A stretch of 64,000 bases of DNA, from contig WRAX01000004.1 in assembly GCA_009779935.1 (NCBI GenBank), forward strand, positions 1-64,000, read 5' to 3'. The DNA comes from Defluviitaleaceae bacterium. GTDB lineage: Bacteria > Bacillota > Clostridia > Lachnospirales > WRAX01. The position numbers and the translations under genes were made by a program. Below the pieces are notes generated by a model. That model made no database searches and was not told where the DNA came from. It worked only from the letters and a program-made list of their open reading frames with translations. The first letter of the stretch is position 1, and each line of letters begins with the position of its first letter. Positions 8,482 to 16,761 of the stretch are shown here, in pieces.

Positions 8482-8764
8482 ACTTCCTCCTCTTATATCA
8501 GAGGGTTTATAATGATAACACCCTCCATAGGCTCTTTGTTTTGGCTAATCTCATTGATTTATGCCCCCTTTCGATAAAATCTATCATGCCCATAAAGTTC
8601 GACTATAAAGCTCGCCGATAAAACTCATCACTACCATTTTGCATGACAATCAAGTATATCACATTAAAGTGAATTAGTCAATAAAAATGCGACCATCTTT
8701 ATTTGGTGATATTTTTATCAAACTATGATAATATATGAAAAACTTATTTTTTTACAAAAAATAC
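8482..8764. other. Intergenic region, nothing coding recognised
   Basis: AT-rich spacer between divergent genes. Apart from loosely repeated CGATAAAA-type words near 8570-8625 and the promoter listed next, I see no gene, RNA or clear hairpin. Confidence 0.5.
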
Positions 8765-8793
8765 TTGTTTCGCAAGCCGATTTAGGCTATAAT
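8765..8793 (+). promoter_or_regulatory. Promoter for the molybdoenzyme operon
   Basis: TTGTTT (8765-8770), 17-base spacer, TATAAT (8788-8793), about 55 bases before the iron-sulfur subunit gene. The weak -35 would suit an activator, but no operator was identified. Confidence 0.6.
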
Positions 8794-8848
8794 TAAAGGC
8801 AGAAGTATATCTATTTTTGTGTTCGCAAAAATGAGAGGAGAAGAAAAT

Positions 8849-9442
8849 ATGTCTAATACCCGTATGGCGATTTTGAAAGACACCAGCCTGTGCGTGGCAT
8901 GTTATGCGTGCAGGGTGGCTTGCCAAAACCACAATGGATTACCGGAGAATCAAAAATATCTTTCCTTACAGTTTCAGGAAAAAGGCACTTTTCCCAATGC
9001 GGAGCAACACATAGCCCGCAAAAGCTGCATGCACTGCGGCGATGCGCCTTGTGCAGAAATTTGCCCCGTTGGGGTGCTACATACCAACCGGCAAGGTTTT
9101 GTAAACTATATCGATAATACTGACGAAAACTGTGTCGGTTGCAGGCTTTGCGTAAACGCATGCCCCTATGATATTCCCGAAATTGCTGATGGCAAGATGT
9201 ACAAATGTACCGGCTGTGAAGAATTGGTGGCGGCAGGGCAAGAGCCCGCTTGTGTAGACACTTGCATTGCCAATGCGCTAACTTACGGCACTTTTGACGA
9301 GATGGCTGCAAAGGCAAACAGCCGCCTTGCCCGAATTAGAACCAAATACCCCGCTGCCAATTTGTATGGCGTTGACAGCCACGGCGGCTTGGGAATGCTA
9401 ACCATTTTGCGCACAAACCCCAGCGACTTTGGTTTGTCTTAA
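8849..9442 (+). CDS. Four-cluster ferredoxin subunit of a DMSO-reductase-family enzyme
   Basis: A 197-residue DmsB/PhsB/NrfC-type electron-transfer subunit. Four cysteine groups are visible: CVACYACRVAC, CMHCGDAPCAEICPVG, CVGCRLCVNACPYDIP and CTGCEE...CVDTC, enough for four [4Fe-4S] clusters. There is no signal peptide, as expected if it is exported as a passenger of the Tat-signal-bearing catalytic subunit encoded next. The ATG at 8849 follows GAGGAGAAG. First gene of the operon. Confidence 0.93.
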   Translation: MSNTRMAILKDTSLCVACYACRVACQNHNGLPENQKYLSLQFQEKGTFPNAEQHIARKSCMHCGDAPCAEICPVGVLHTNRQGFVNYIDNTDENCVGCRLCVNACPYDIPEIADGKMYKCTGCEELVAAGQEPACVDTCIANALTYGTFDEMAAKANSRLARIRTKYPAANLYGVDSHGGLGMLTILRTNPSDFGLS

Positions 9443-9462
9443 TACGATAGGAGGGAAGAGAA

Positions 9463-11706
9463 ATGGCTTTATCCAGAAGAAAATTTTTGATAATAGCAGG
9501 TGCTACCGTTGCAGTGGCAGGCGGCGTAACGGCGGGTATAATCGCCTTAAACCGCAGGGAAGATGATGATGCTGATTACCAAGCAGCAACAGACCCCGAT
9601 TATGATGATTTAACCGATTTTCCTTCATATACCGAAACCCAGCAGGCGGCGGATGTGGAATTAAAGGCATCTTTTTGCAATGCTTGCTCCAGCCACTGCG
9701 GCATGTGGATACATGTTAAAAACGGCAGGGCTTGGAAAGTTACAGGGCATGAGAACCACAACAGAAGCCTTGGAACCCTATGTGCCAGAGCCCACGGACA
9801 TCTTGCGTGGATTTACGATCCCGGCCGTGTGCGCACACCCCTTAAAAAAGTGGGCGAAAACCAGTTTGAGCCCATCAGCTGGCAACAGGCCGCACAGGAA
9901 ATTGGCAATAAATTGCGTGAAGTTAGAGAAAGTGGCGAAGCCGAAAAGATTTTCTGGGGGCACAACCCACGCCAAACAGGCGTTTTTTACGGCACACGTT
10001 TTATGCACGCACTTGGGTCCAGTACGGTTGTAACCCACAATGCGGCATGCAATACCGCCATCCATTGCGGCTTCCAAAACACCATTGGCCGCCAAGGCCC
10101 TGCGGCGGATTTAAGAAGAAGTAATTATTTGATGATTATTGGCAGAAACTATGGTGAAGGTATACGCACGTCCCAAGCTACCCAATTTGCAGAAGCCATT
10201 GCGAGGGAAGGTGCAAAAGTTGTTTGTGTGGACCCCCGCCTTAGCGCATCTGCCGCCCTTGCGGATGAATGGGTACCAATCCGCCCCGGTACGGACATGG
10301 CATTTATCCTTGCCATGTGCAATGTGCTGATTACCGAAGATTTGTATGACAAGGGCTTTATTGCGGAATATGCCGTTGGTTTTGACCAATTTGCCGCAAC
10401 CATAGGCCGATATACCCCCGAATGGGCGGAAGATATTACAACAATCCCCGCAGAAACCATCACACGCCTTGCGAGGGAGCTGGCAGCCGCCGCCCCGGCT
10501 TGTTTTGTGGATCCATCTTGGAAGGGTGCTTTTGGTGCAAACTACGCCAACTGCACGGAAACCGTGCGTACGGTAGCGTATATTAACGCTTTGCTTGGCA
10601 GCATTGGCCAACCTGGTGGTTTGGGCATCGGCTCATCCATGGCAACGGGTTTTGGCAATCTTAACGAAACCCATCCTGCACCGCCTGCTCCCGATGTGCC
10701 AAGGCTTGATGGTGCAGGGCGTGGCGGCCAATTCCCATTCGCCCCAACACCGCAAGGTTTGCCGCATAATATCGCCAGAAGGGCGATGGAGGAGCCGGGT
10801 TCGGTTAAAGTGGGCTTTATCAGGCATTTTAATCCCGTGCGCACCTTCCCCGACCACAACCATATGAAGACCGGATTTGAAGCCTTTGAAACACTTGTGG
10901 TTATCGAAACCCATATGACAGAAACCGCACTTTGCGCCGACTACATCCTGCCCGAATGTTCTTTTGCCGAGCGTGAAGAGGTTGTGGAAAACCATGGAAA
11001 CACTATCGCCATCCGCACCATTGCAGTTGATAAGGTGTATCCGGAAACCAAAAGCCTTGATGAGATTATCCCAATGCTTGCAGATGCGGCAGGGGTTGGC
11101 AATTATTTCGGCTTTACGCTGGATGAGCTTAATACCGCACGCTTGGCACCGCTTGGCATTACCTTAGAAGAAATGCGTAAAAAAGGCTCTATCACAGTGC
11201 CAACCAACCCAAATAGTATGAATCCCGTTATATTTTATAACGAGGATTTTGCCGCAGCCGGCTTCAACGGCGTAGCCCGGTGGATTGAGCCCGTAACAGG
11301 GTTTAGGCTGGCGGACAACCAATTCCGCTTACTAAATGTTAAGCAAGGATATCATTCCCATACTGCAACGGCAAATATCCCGCAACTTGGGCAAATTACA
11401 AAAGATTACAACACCCAACGCCCATGGATGAATGCCACAAAAGCCGCCGAAATGGGCATTGCTGACGGGGATTGGGTAGAAATTACATCACCCCAGGGCA
11501 CATATAGGGGGCAAATGAAGGTAACGGAACTTATCCACCCGGAAGCTATCGCATTCCCCGGCGGATACGGAAACAGAACGCCCTTCTTTGAATTTTCGGC
11601 ATCCGTTGGCGGCGTAAACCCTAACGACCTTGTGCCCTTCCGCATGGAGCCCATTTCGGGACATGCCATGTTGCAAGAAACCTTTGTAACACTTAGAAGG
11701 GTGTAA
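9463..11706 (+). CDS. Molybdopterin oxidoreductase catalytic subunit with Tat signal
   Basis: A 747-residue member of the DMSO reductase family. The N-terminus SRRKFLIIAGATVAVAGG is a twin-arginine signal. An N-terminal [4Fe-4S] site follows (CNACSSHC ... LCARAHG), then YDPGRVRTPLKK, the molybdopterin domain, a candidate Mo-ligating cysteine in THNAACNTAIH, and the C-terminal guanine-dinucleotide-binding domain with PWMNATKAAEMGIADGDWVE. Overall it is closest in plan to polysulfide/thiosulfate-type (PsrA/PhsA) enzymes, but the substrate cannot be assigned. The operon supplies a TorD chaperone and Tat components but no NrfD- or DmsC-type membrane subunit. Confidence 0.92.
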   Translation: MALSRRKFLIIAGATVAVAGGVTAGIIALNRREDDDADYQAATDPDYDDLTDFPSYTETQQAADVELKASFCNACSSHCGMWIHVKNGRAWKVTGHENHNRSLGTLCARAHGHLAWIYDPGRVRTPLKKVGENQFEPISWQQAAQEIGNKLREVRESGEAEKIFWGHNPRQTGVFYGTRFMHALGSSTVVTHNAACNTAIHCGFQNTIGRQGPAADLRRSNYLMIIGRNYGEGIRTSQATQFAEAIAREGAKVVCVDPRLSASAALADEWVPIRPGTDMAFILAMCNVLITEDLYDKGFIAEYAVGFDQFAATIGRYTPEWAEDITTIPAETITRLARELAAAAPACFVDPSWKGAFGANYANCTETVRTVAYINALLGSIGQPGGLGIGSSMATGFGNLNETHPAPPAPDVPRLDGAGRGGQFPFAPTPQGLPHNIARRAMEEPGSVKVGFIRHFNPVRTFPDHNHMKTGFEAFETLVVIETHMTETALCADYILPECSFAEREEVVENHGNTIAIRTIAVDKVYPETKSLDEIIPMLADAAGVGNYFGFTLDELNTARLAPLGITLEEMRKKGSITVPTNPNSMNPVIFYNEDFAAAGFNGVARWIEPVTGFRLADNQFRLLNVKQGYHSHTATANIPQLGQITKDYNTQRPWMNATKAAEMGIADGDWVEITSPQGTYRGQMKVTELIHPEAIAFPGGYGNRTPFFEFSASVGGVNPNDLVPFRMEPISGHAMLQETFVTLRRV

Positions 11707-12317
11707 TGGCTATGCAGGACGCCCAAATGCGTGTGCAAGCATACTTGTCCCTTAGCCAGCTGTTGCAACGCCCGAATGAGGAGTTATTGGAGCATATAAA
11801 CAACCCCGAATTTGATAAATTGTGGCAAAGGGTGGCGGGGGCTTATGGCATCAAAATCCCTAAAAGCTGGCAAGCTGTCAATATTCCTGATTTGGTGGAG
11901 TGGGGCAGGGCGTGGGATGTGACGATGGGGCCCGTTGCGCCATTGGCAGAACCTATCGAGTCCCTTTATAAAATTTGGACAACGGACGAGTCCTGCGGGA
12001 TATCTATAGCCAAGGAAAAGGGCTACTTGAAGGGTGACTGGGCCTGCCATATGGAAGAATTGCTGATAAAATCGGGCTTCCAAATCCCAATGCAATTTAA
12101 CCACTGCCCCGACCATCTTGTGCTGGAATTGGAGTATTTCAGCTTATTGATTGAAGATGCATCCCGGCAGGCGCAGGCAAATTTTGCCAAATATCATCTG
12201 GACTGGCTGGAAGAGTTGCTGAAAACAGCCAAGGACAGGGATGTGCCAAAAATCTACCAAGACTTGTACCGCCTTTGTGCAGACTTTGTAAAGGCGGATA
12301 CCAAAATGCTTATTTAA
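11706..12317 (+). CDS. TorD/DmsD-family molybdoenzyme chaperone
   Basis: A 203-residue all-helical protein of the TorD family, recognised from CPDHLVLELEYFSLL (the conserved P-D-H-x-x-x-E-L segment) and FAKYHLDWLEEL. Such proteins bind the Tat signal and apo-enzyme until the molybdenum cofactor is loaded. The start overlaps the catalytic subunit's stop in a TAATG arrangement, indicating translational coupling with its client. Confidence 0.9.
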   Translation: MAMQDAQMRVQAYLSLSQLLQRPNEELLEHINNPEFDKLWQRVAGAYGIKIPKSWQAVNIPDLVEWGRAWDVTMGPVAPLAEPIESLYKIWTTDESCGISIAKEKGYLKGDWACHMEELLIKSGFQIPMQFNHCPDHLVLELEYFSLLIEDASRQAQANFAKYHLDWLEELLKTAKDRDVPKIYQDLYRLCADFVKADTKMLI

Positions 12318-12343
12318 CTATAAACCAAGGGGGATCACGATAA

Positions 12344-12667
12344 ATGCTTAACATAGGCACGATGGAAATGGTCGTATTATTGTTGGTGGCATTTATCGTG
12401 GTTGGCCCCAAGGATTTGCCCAAGGTTGCAAGGGGCGTTGGTAAGGCAGTTAGGTATGTAAGGGGTTTATGGACAGAAGTGACAGCAGCACTTAATCTGG
12501 AAGAGGAAATGGAAGCGGCAAGCGACTTAAAGGCAACTGCCAAAGAAGCTGTTGACACAGTGCAGGAAATTAAAAAAACCGCCGCAGATACCCTAAATCC
12601 CAAAAACCTGCTAAACCCTGTTGAAAAAGAATTTAACGATGCAAAGAAAGAAATACAAAAACTGTAA
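12344..12667 (+). CDS. tatA: Tat translocase TatA/TatB-type subunit (long form)
   Basis: A 107-residue protein with one N-terminal membrane helix (MEMVVLLLVAFIVVGPKDLP), the glycine-proline hinge, an amphipathic helix (KVARGVGKAVRYVRG) and a long charged tail predicted helical. The tail length and GPKDLPKVAR hinge are TatB-like, but Firmicutes usually work with TatA/TatC only, so it could serve either role. It is the first of two tatA-like genes next to tatC, directly after a Tat-exported molybdoenzyme. Confidence 0.88.
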   Translation: MLNIGTMEMVVLLLVAFIVVGPKDLPKVARGVGKAVRYVRGLWTEVTAALNLEEEMEAASDLKATAKEAVDTVQEIKKTAADTLNPKNLLNPVEKEFNDAKKEIQKL

Positions 12668-12680
12668 GGAGTGGGTTATT

Positions 12681-12911
12681 TTGCCATATTTGGAAACGGC
12701 CGAATTGGTGTTTATGCGCATTGGCACAACCGAAATAATTTTATTGGTTATTTTGGCATTGCTAATTTTTGGCGGAAGCAGACTTGCCGGCCTTGGCAAG
12801 GCTTTGGGTACCAGCATCCGTGATTTTAAGAAAGAAACATCAAGTGTGGACAAACCAGAGGCCGAAGAAGCCAAAACAGAAGAAGACAAGGAAGAAGCCA
12901 CAAATGCCTAA
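12681..12911 (+). CDS. tatA: Tat translocase TatA-type subunit (short form)
   Basis: A canonical TatA: RIGTTEIILLVILALLIFGG membrane helix, then SRLAGLGKALGTSIRDFKKE, followed by an acidic tail. A TTG start at 12681 is favoured because AAGGAG lies nine bases upstream, giving 76 residues; ATG 12714 would give a more typical 65-residue protein but has no good ribosome site. The stop overlaps the start of tatC by eight bases. Confidence 0.9.
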   Translation: MPYLETAELVFMRIGTTEIILLVILALLIFGGSRLAGLGKALGTSIRDFKKETSSVDKPEAEEAKTEEDKEEATNA

Positions 12912-13644
12912 AGAAAGTCTTTTGCAGCACCTTCGTGAGCTGCGGAAGGTGCTTACAGTTAGTGCCATTGCTGTATTTGTTGGTTTTGTTGCCATTTTCT
13001 TTCTGTTTTCGGAAGAGCTTTTGCTGTTTTTTAGCCGCCCCCTACTGGACAGGGATGTGGATATTATTAATATTGGGCTGGCAGAGCCATTTGTGGCGCA
13101 ACTGCGGGTTTCTTTTGTGGCGGGATGCGTTTTGGCATCCCCTGTTGTGTTTTGGAAAATTTGGTCATTTGTGCGGCCCGCCCTATTCCCTAAGGAGCGT
13201 GCGGCCTTTCGCTTTACATTTGTAATTGTAATGCTGCTTTTTATTTTGGGGGTGCTGTTTGCCTATATTTATGTATTTAACATCACCATAAATTTTTTCT
13301 TGTTAATGGGAGAAAATGTGGCAACCCCCCAAATTTCCATAGATATGTATTTGCGCATGTTATTTAATTTTGTTATCCCATTTGGGTTGGCATTTCAGTT
13401 GCCTGTTATCACCTATCTGCTGCACAGGCTTGGTATTGTCAAACTACAAGGGTTGACAAAAAACCGCAAATACGTTGTTTTTGCAGTTTTTGTGGTGGCA
13501 ACAATTATAACCCCGCCGGATTTTTTATCACAAATAATGTTAGCCTTGCCGCTGCTATTTCTCTACGAAATCAGCATTATTGTGATACGCCTAACCGCAT
13601 CACGTAAAAAGCCTGTAAGTGAGGATGGCCAAAATGATTCATAG
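12904..13644 (+). CDS. tatC: Sec-independent translocase TatC
   Basis: A 246-residue six-span membrane protein. The N-terminal LLQHLRELRKVL (conserved H-L-x-E-L-R), the SFVAGCVLASPVVFWKIWSFVRPALFPKER block split across the first loop, and the late loop TPPDFLSQIMLALPLLFLYE are all typical. TatC recognises twin-arginine signals. Its gene overlaps tatA upstream and the polyferredoxin gene downstream, so the Tat genes belong to the molybdoenzyme operon. Confidence 0.96.
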   Translation: MPKESLLQHLRELRKVLTVSAIAVFVGFVAIFFLFSEELLLFFSRPLLDRDVDIINIGLAEPFVAQLRVSFVAGCVLASPVVFWKIWSFVRPALFPKERAAFRFTFVIVMLLFILGVLFAYIYVFNITINFFLLMGENVATPQISIDMYLRMLFNFVIPFGLAFQLPVITYLLHRLGIVKLQGLTKNRKYVVFAVFVVATIITPPDFLSQIMLALPLLFLYEISIIVIRLTASRKKPVSEDGQNDS

Positions 13645-14515
13645 GCTTGTTTTTGCATTGGTTGCCAATGATGCGGATAAAACCAAGCAGCCCCCAAAAC
13701 CCACTGTGGATTGGGAGTGTTGCTTTAACCGCAAGCAAAAACGCCACGAATGCACAGTTTGTCGTGATATTTGCCCAAAAAACGCTATTGTTTATGATGG
13801 GCAAATAAAAATAAACAAAAACCTTTGCAATGGTTGCCATCTTTGCCACGGGGTTTGTCCCACCCAGTGCATTTACCAACAAAGCGGCTTTATTAGGGGT
13901 GGCAACGGGGAAGATAATCCTGTTTTAATGTTTTGCTGCAGACAGTGCAAGGCCGGCTCTATGGAGGTTAGTCTGCCCTGTATCGCTTCTATGCCTTGGG
14001 AGTTTTATGCACTGGCAAGCTACCAAAACCCTATATCCATAAGGGCGGAAGCTTGTGCAACTTGCCCACTTGGCCTTAATGCGGAAAATTATATACTTGC
14101 AATTCATCAAAACCTACAAATATTTTGGGGTGACGCATATGGCAAAAAAATTTTGTGCCATACGGCCGCACCTGCCACAGAATATTCCCGAAGGGAACTT
14201 TTTGGGATTTTTGTAAGAAAGCCCAAAAAGCCCGCCTTTGCGGATGTTTTTGAAATGGACAAGGCAATAAAAAAACACCCTGCTTTTTACCGCAACCTGC
14301 TATTAAACCAGCTGTACAATGAAAGTCAAAGTCATGGATGGAAAACATGGTTGATAAACCAAAATTGTGATGGTTGCGGTATTTGTGAAAAGTTATGCCC
14401 CTGCGGGGCTTTGCAAATGACAGAAGAAGGGCGGCCGCATCACAATGCAACCCTGTGCCTAAATTGCGGCCTTTGCAAGATTATTTGCCCACAAAAAGCC
14501 CTACAACAAAACTGA
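13634..14515 (+). CDS. Cytoplasmic polyferredoxin-like protein with two pairs of [4Fe-4S] motifs
   Basis: About 293 residues. An N-terminal pair of cluster motifs (CTVCRDICP and CNGCHLCHGVCP) and a C-terminal pair (CDGCGICEKLCP and CLNCGLCKIICP) flank a central region with extra cysteines (CCRQC, CATCPLG) resembling neither a known enzyme nor a signal peptide. It lacks an export signal, so it probably acts in the cytoplasm, perhaps as electron donor or in cofactor delivery for the molybdoenzyme. ATG 13634 is chosen for its GTGAGG spacing; ATG 13625 and GTG 13619 are alternatives. Overlaps tatC by 11 bases. Confidence 0.82.
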   Translation: MIHRLVFALVANDADKTKQPPKPTVDWECCFNRKQKRHECTVCRDICPKNAIVYDGQIKINKNLCNGCHLCHGVCPTQCIYQQSGFIRGGNGEDNPVLMFCCRQCKAGSMEVSLPCIASMPWEFYALASYQNPISIRAEACATCPLGLNAENYILAIHQNLQIFWGDAYGKKILCHTAAPATEYSRRELFGIFVRKPKKPAFADVFEMDKAIKKHPAFYRNLLLNQLYNESQSHGWKTWLINQNCDGCGICEKLCPCGALQMTEEGRPHHNATLCLNCGLCKIICPQKALQQN

Positions 14516-14528
14516 TAGGGCTTTTTTA
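14492..14528 (+). terminator. Terminator at the end of the molybdoenzyme operon
   Basis: AAAAGCCCTA pairs with TAGGGCTTTT around a 12-base loop that includes the stop codon of the polyferredoxin gene, followed by a T-run. Confidence 0.8.
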
Positions 14529-14550
14529 TTTATTTTGTACGCTTGTTTTC

Positions 14551-15066
14551 TTAAATCATTAATTTGGACCAGTCCACAACCTTACCTTCTACCAAGTCCA
14601 CAAGCCCCTTAATATCTTTATGGGCGTTGATGGCCGGTATCCCGCCATACTCACTGATACTTGATGAAATTACACCGGAAACGCAAAACACCTGGTCGCT
14701 CCACTTTTCTTGCAGGTCATCTTTATTGTGGGCGGTTACAATTTTTGGTATGGCAATGTCAGAAACCCCTTCACACACAACCCAATCACATTCCCCTTGG
14801 TAAAGGGACAAAAGTTTTTCCGTGGGAAGCCTGTGGGGGAAGAGTAGGGCGGTTTCCTGTTTCGCATGGGCGCATACCATACGGGAGCCTGCCGTAAGAT
14901 GCCTTGCCGTGTCTTTGGTGGGGTCGGGATCTATTTTATAATCATCACAATGGATATGTTTGATAGAACCCACCCTATAGCCCCGTTGTATAAGCTCGCC
15001 TATTATGCGCTCTGTGGTGACGGTTTTTCCGCTGTTGGTTATGCCGCAAACGGCAAAGGCTTTCAT
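14551..15066 (-). CDS. mobB: Molybdopterin-guanine dinucleotide biosynthesis protein MobB
   Basis: A 171-residue P-loop protein: Walker A is GITNSGKT at the N-terminus, followed by SIKHIHCDDYKID and DTARHLTAGSRMV, the usual MobB landmarks. MobB assists MobA in attaching GMP to molybdopterin, which the DMSO-reductase-type enzyme encoded convergently requires. ATG 15066 (GAGGAG eight bases upstream) is preferred to GTG 15075, which would overlap tyrS. Confidence 0.9.
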   Translation of the reverse strand: MKAFAVCGITNSGKTVTTERIIGELIQRGYRVGSIKHIHCDDYKIDPDPTKDTARHLTAGSRMVCAHAKQETALLFPHRLPTEKLLSLYQGECDWVVCEGVSDIAIPKIVTAHNKDDLQEKWSDQVFCVSGVISSSISEYGGIPAINAHKDIKGLVDLVEGKVVDWSKLMI

Positions 15067-15071
15067 TTGCT

Positions 15072-16271
15072 TCACTCCTCAGTGTTGGTGGTGATTTTTA
15101 AGAAGGTTTTTTTGCCCTTTTGAACAATTAACCCGCCGTCGGTAAAGTGGCTTAATTCCACCACATGGGTAGCATCGTCGATTTTTTTGCCGTCCACCAT
15201 TATGCCGCCTTGTTGTACATTTCGGCGTGCTTCAGATTTGGATGGCACAAGCCCTGCATGCACCAGCAAGTCCAGAATGTTTATACCGCCCCCAAAAATA
15301 TCTTTTGACAGGGCAAGGTTTGGTATTCTCACGCTACTAACTTCATCTGCTATCTGCTTGCCATGTACAATTTTTGTTACTTCATACGCCAGCACCTCTT
15401 TGGCCTTGTTAAGGGCTTCCCCTTCTGTTGCTGTTAGCTCATCAATCTGCTCCAAGGGCAAAAATGTTAGCATGCACAGATATTGGCGCAAAACCGTATC
15501 CTGTGTATTACGGAAATATTGGTAAAAATCGTGCGGGCTGGTTTTGTTTGCATCCAGCCAAGTTACGCCGCCGGTGGTTTTGCCCATTTTTTGCCCATCA
15601 CCTTTTAACAGCAGGTTGTAGGTGAAGCCATAAGCATCTTTGCCATCAACGCGGCGTATCAAATCCACCCCGGCAACTATATTGGACCACTGGTCGCTGC
15701 CGCCCGCTTGCACAACGCAGCCAAAACGGCGGTTAAGCTCCAAAAAGTCATAGGCCTGCATTACTACATAATTAAGCTCAAAAAAATTAAGCCCGCTGCC
15801 TTCAAATTTGGTTTTATATTTGTCGGTGGCAAGCATGCGGTTGACGGAAAAATGGATGCCGTATTCCCTTATAAATTGTGTGTAATTAAGCTGTCGAAGC
15901 CAATCACCATTGTTTACCATTATTGCTTTGTCATCAGAAAAGTCAATAAATTGGGCGGCTTGGGTTTTGAATCGCTCAATATTATTGTCAATTTCTGTCA
16001 GGGACATTAGGGGGCGCATCTCGTCAGCCTTATCGGGGTCACCTACCATGCCTGTGCCACCACCCATAAGTATGATTGGCACATGCCCTGCCCGTTGAAG
16101 CCAAGCTGCCGCCATAAATGTCACATAATGCCCAATATGAAGGGAATCTGCTGTGGGGTCATAACCATTATAAAATATCACATTTTTTTCGGCAAAAAGC
16201 TTGTCCATCTCCGCTTCATGGGTCATTTGGGCGATAAAGCCCCGTTGCTTTAATATTTCAAAACCATTCAT
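15072..16271 (-). CDS. tyrS: Tyrosyl-tRNA synthetase
   Basis: A 399-residue class I synthetase. HIGH-like signature PTADSLHIGHYV, the tyrosine-binding region QAYDFLELNRRFGCVVQAGGSDQWSN (two parts of the same motif), the KMSKS-like KMGKT, and a C-terminal S4 RNA-binding domain (SKSEARRNVQQGGIMVDG). It follows msrC after three bases with no room for a T-box leader, which many Firmicutes tyrS genes have, so its control probably comes from the upstream operon. Confidence 0.97.
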   Translation of the reverse strand: MNGFEILKQRGFIAQMTHEAEMDKLFAEKNVIFYNGYDPTADSLHIGHYVTFMAAAWLQRAGHVPIILMGGGTGMVGDPDKADEMRPLMSLTEIDNNIERFKTQAAQFIDFSDDKAIMVNNGDWLRQLNYTQFIREYGIHFSVNRMLATDKYKTKFEGSGLNFFELNYVVMQAYDFLELNRRFGCVVQAGGSDQWSNIVAGVDLIRRVDGKDAYGFTYNLLLKGDGQKMGKTTGGVTWLDANKTSPHDFYQYFRNTQDTVLRQYLCMLTFLPLEQIDELTATEGEALNKAKEVLAYEVTKIVHGKQIADEVSSVRIPNLALSKDIFGGGINILDLLVHAGLVPSKSEARRNVQQGGIMVDGKKIDDATHVVELSHFTDGGLIVQKGKKTFLKITTNTEE

Positions 16272-16274
16272 TTG

Positions 16275-16760
16275 CTACATGCCCTCCAAAAACCGGCTTA
16301 TACTATTTGCTATTTTTGCAAGCCCATCCACATCCGCTTGGGAAAATCTGTCAAACATGGGGCTGTCAATATCCAGCACCCCAAAAACCCTGCCTTTTAT
16401 AAACAAAGGCAATACAATTTCCGAATTACTTTGGGAATCGCAGGCGATGTGCCCGTCAAAAGCATGCACATCAGGCACCACAATAATTTCGCCCTTTTCG
16501 GCAGATGTGCCGCATACCCCACGCCCAATTGGGATGCGTGTGCAAGCAGGCTTACCGCAAAATGGACCAAGCACCAACTCGCCGTCCATGGCCAAATAAA
16601 ACCCCGCCCAGTTCACATCAGGCAAGGCGGTGTATATAAAAGATGCGATATTTGCTAAATTTGCAATAAGGTTCTTCTCATCTCTCAAATGGGCATCAAT
16701 TGCGCCCTGCAATAGCTGGTAATTTTTAGATATATCACTATCCGCTCTAAATTCAAACAT
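16275..16760 (-). CDS. msrC: Free methionine-R-sulfoxide reductase (GAF type)
   Basis: A 161-residue single GAF domain. The three catalytic-type cysteines of fRMsr are visible in GKPACTRI, RGVCGTSA and HIACDSQSNSEIVLP, with WAGFYLA near the N-terminus. It reduces free methionine-(R)-sulfoxide. A second methionine-sulfoxide reductase (MsrA, fused to an amidase) is encoded at 20202. ATG 16760 is served by GGATGGGG and overlaps the previous stop region. Confidence 0.92.
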   Translation of the reverse strand: MFEFRADSDISKNYQLLQGAIDAHLRDEKNLIANLANIASFIYTALPDVNWAGFYLAMDGELVLGPFCGKPACTRIPIGRGVCGTSAEKGEIIVVPDVHAFDGHIACDSQSNSEIVLPLFIKGRVFGVLDIDSPMFDRFSQADVDGLAKIANSISRFLEGM

Positions 16761-16761
16761 T

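Noticed and set aside
16272-16290. T-box leader expected before tyrS
   Set aside because: tyrS begins three bases after msrC; no room for a T-box and no TGGNACC-type motif seen.
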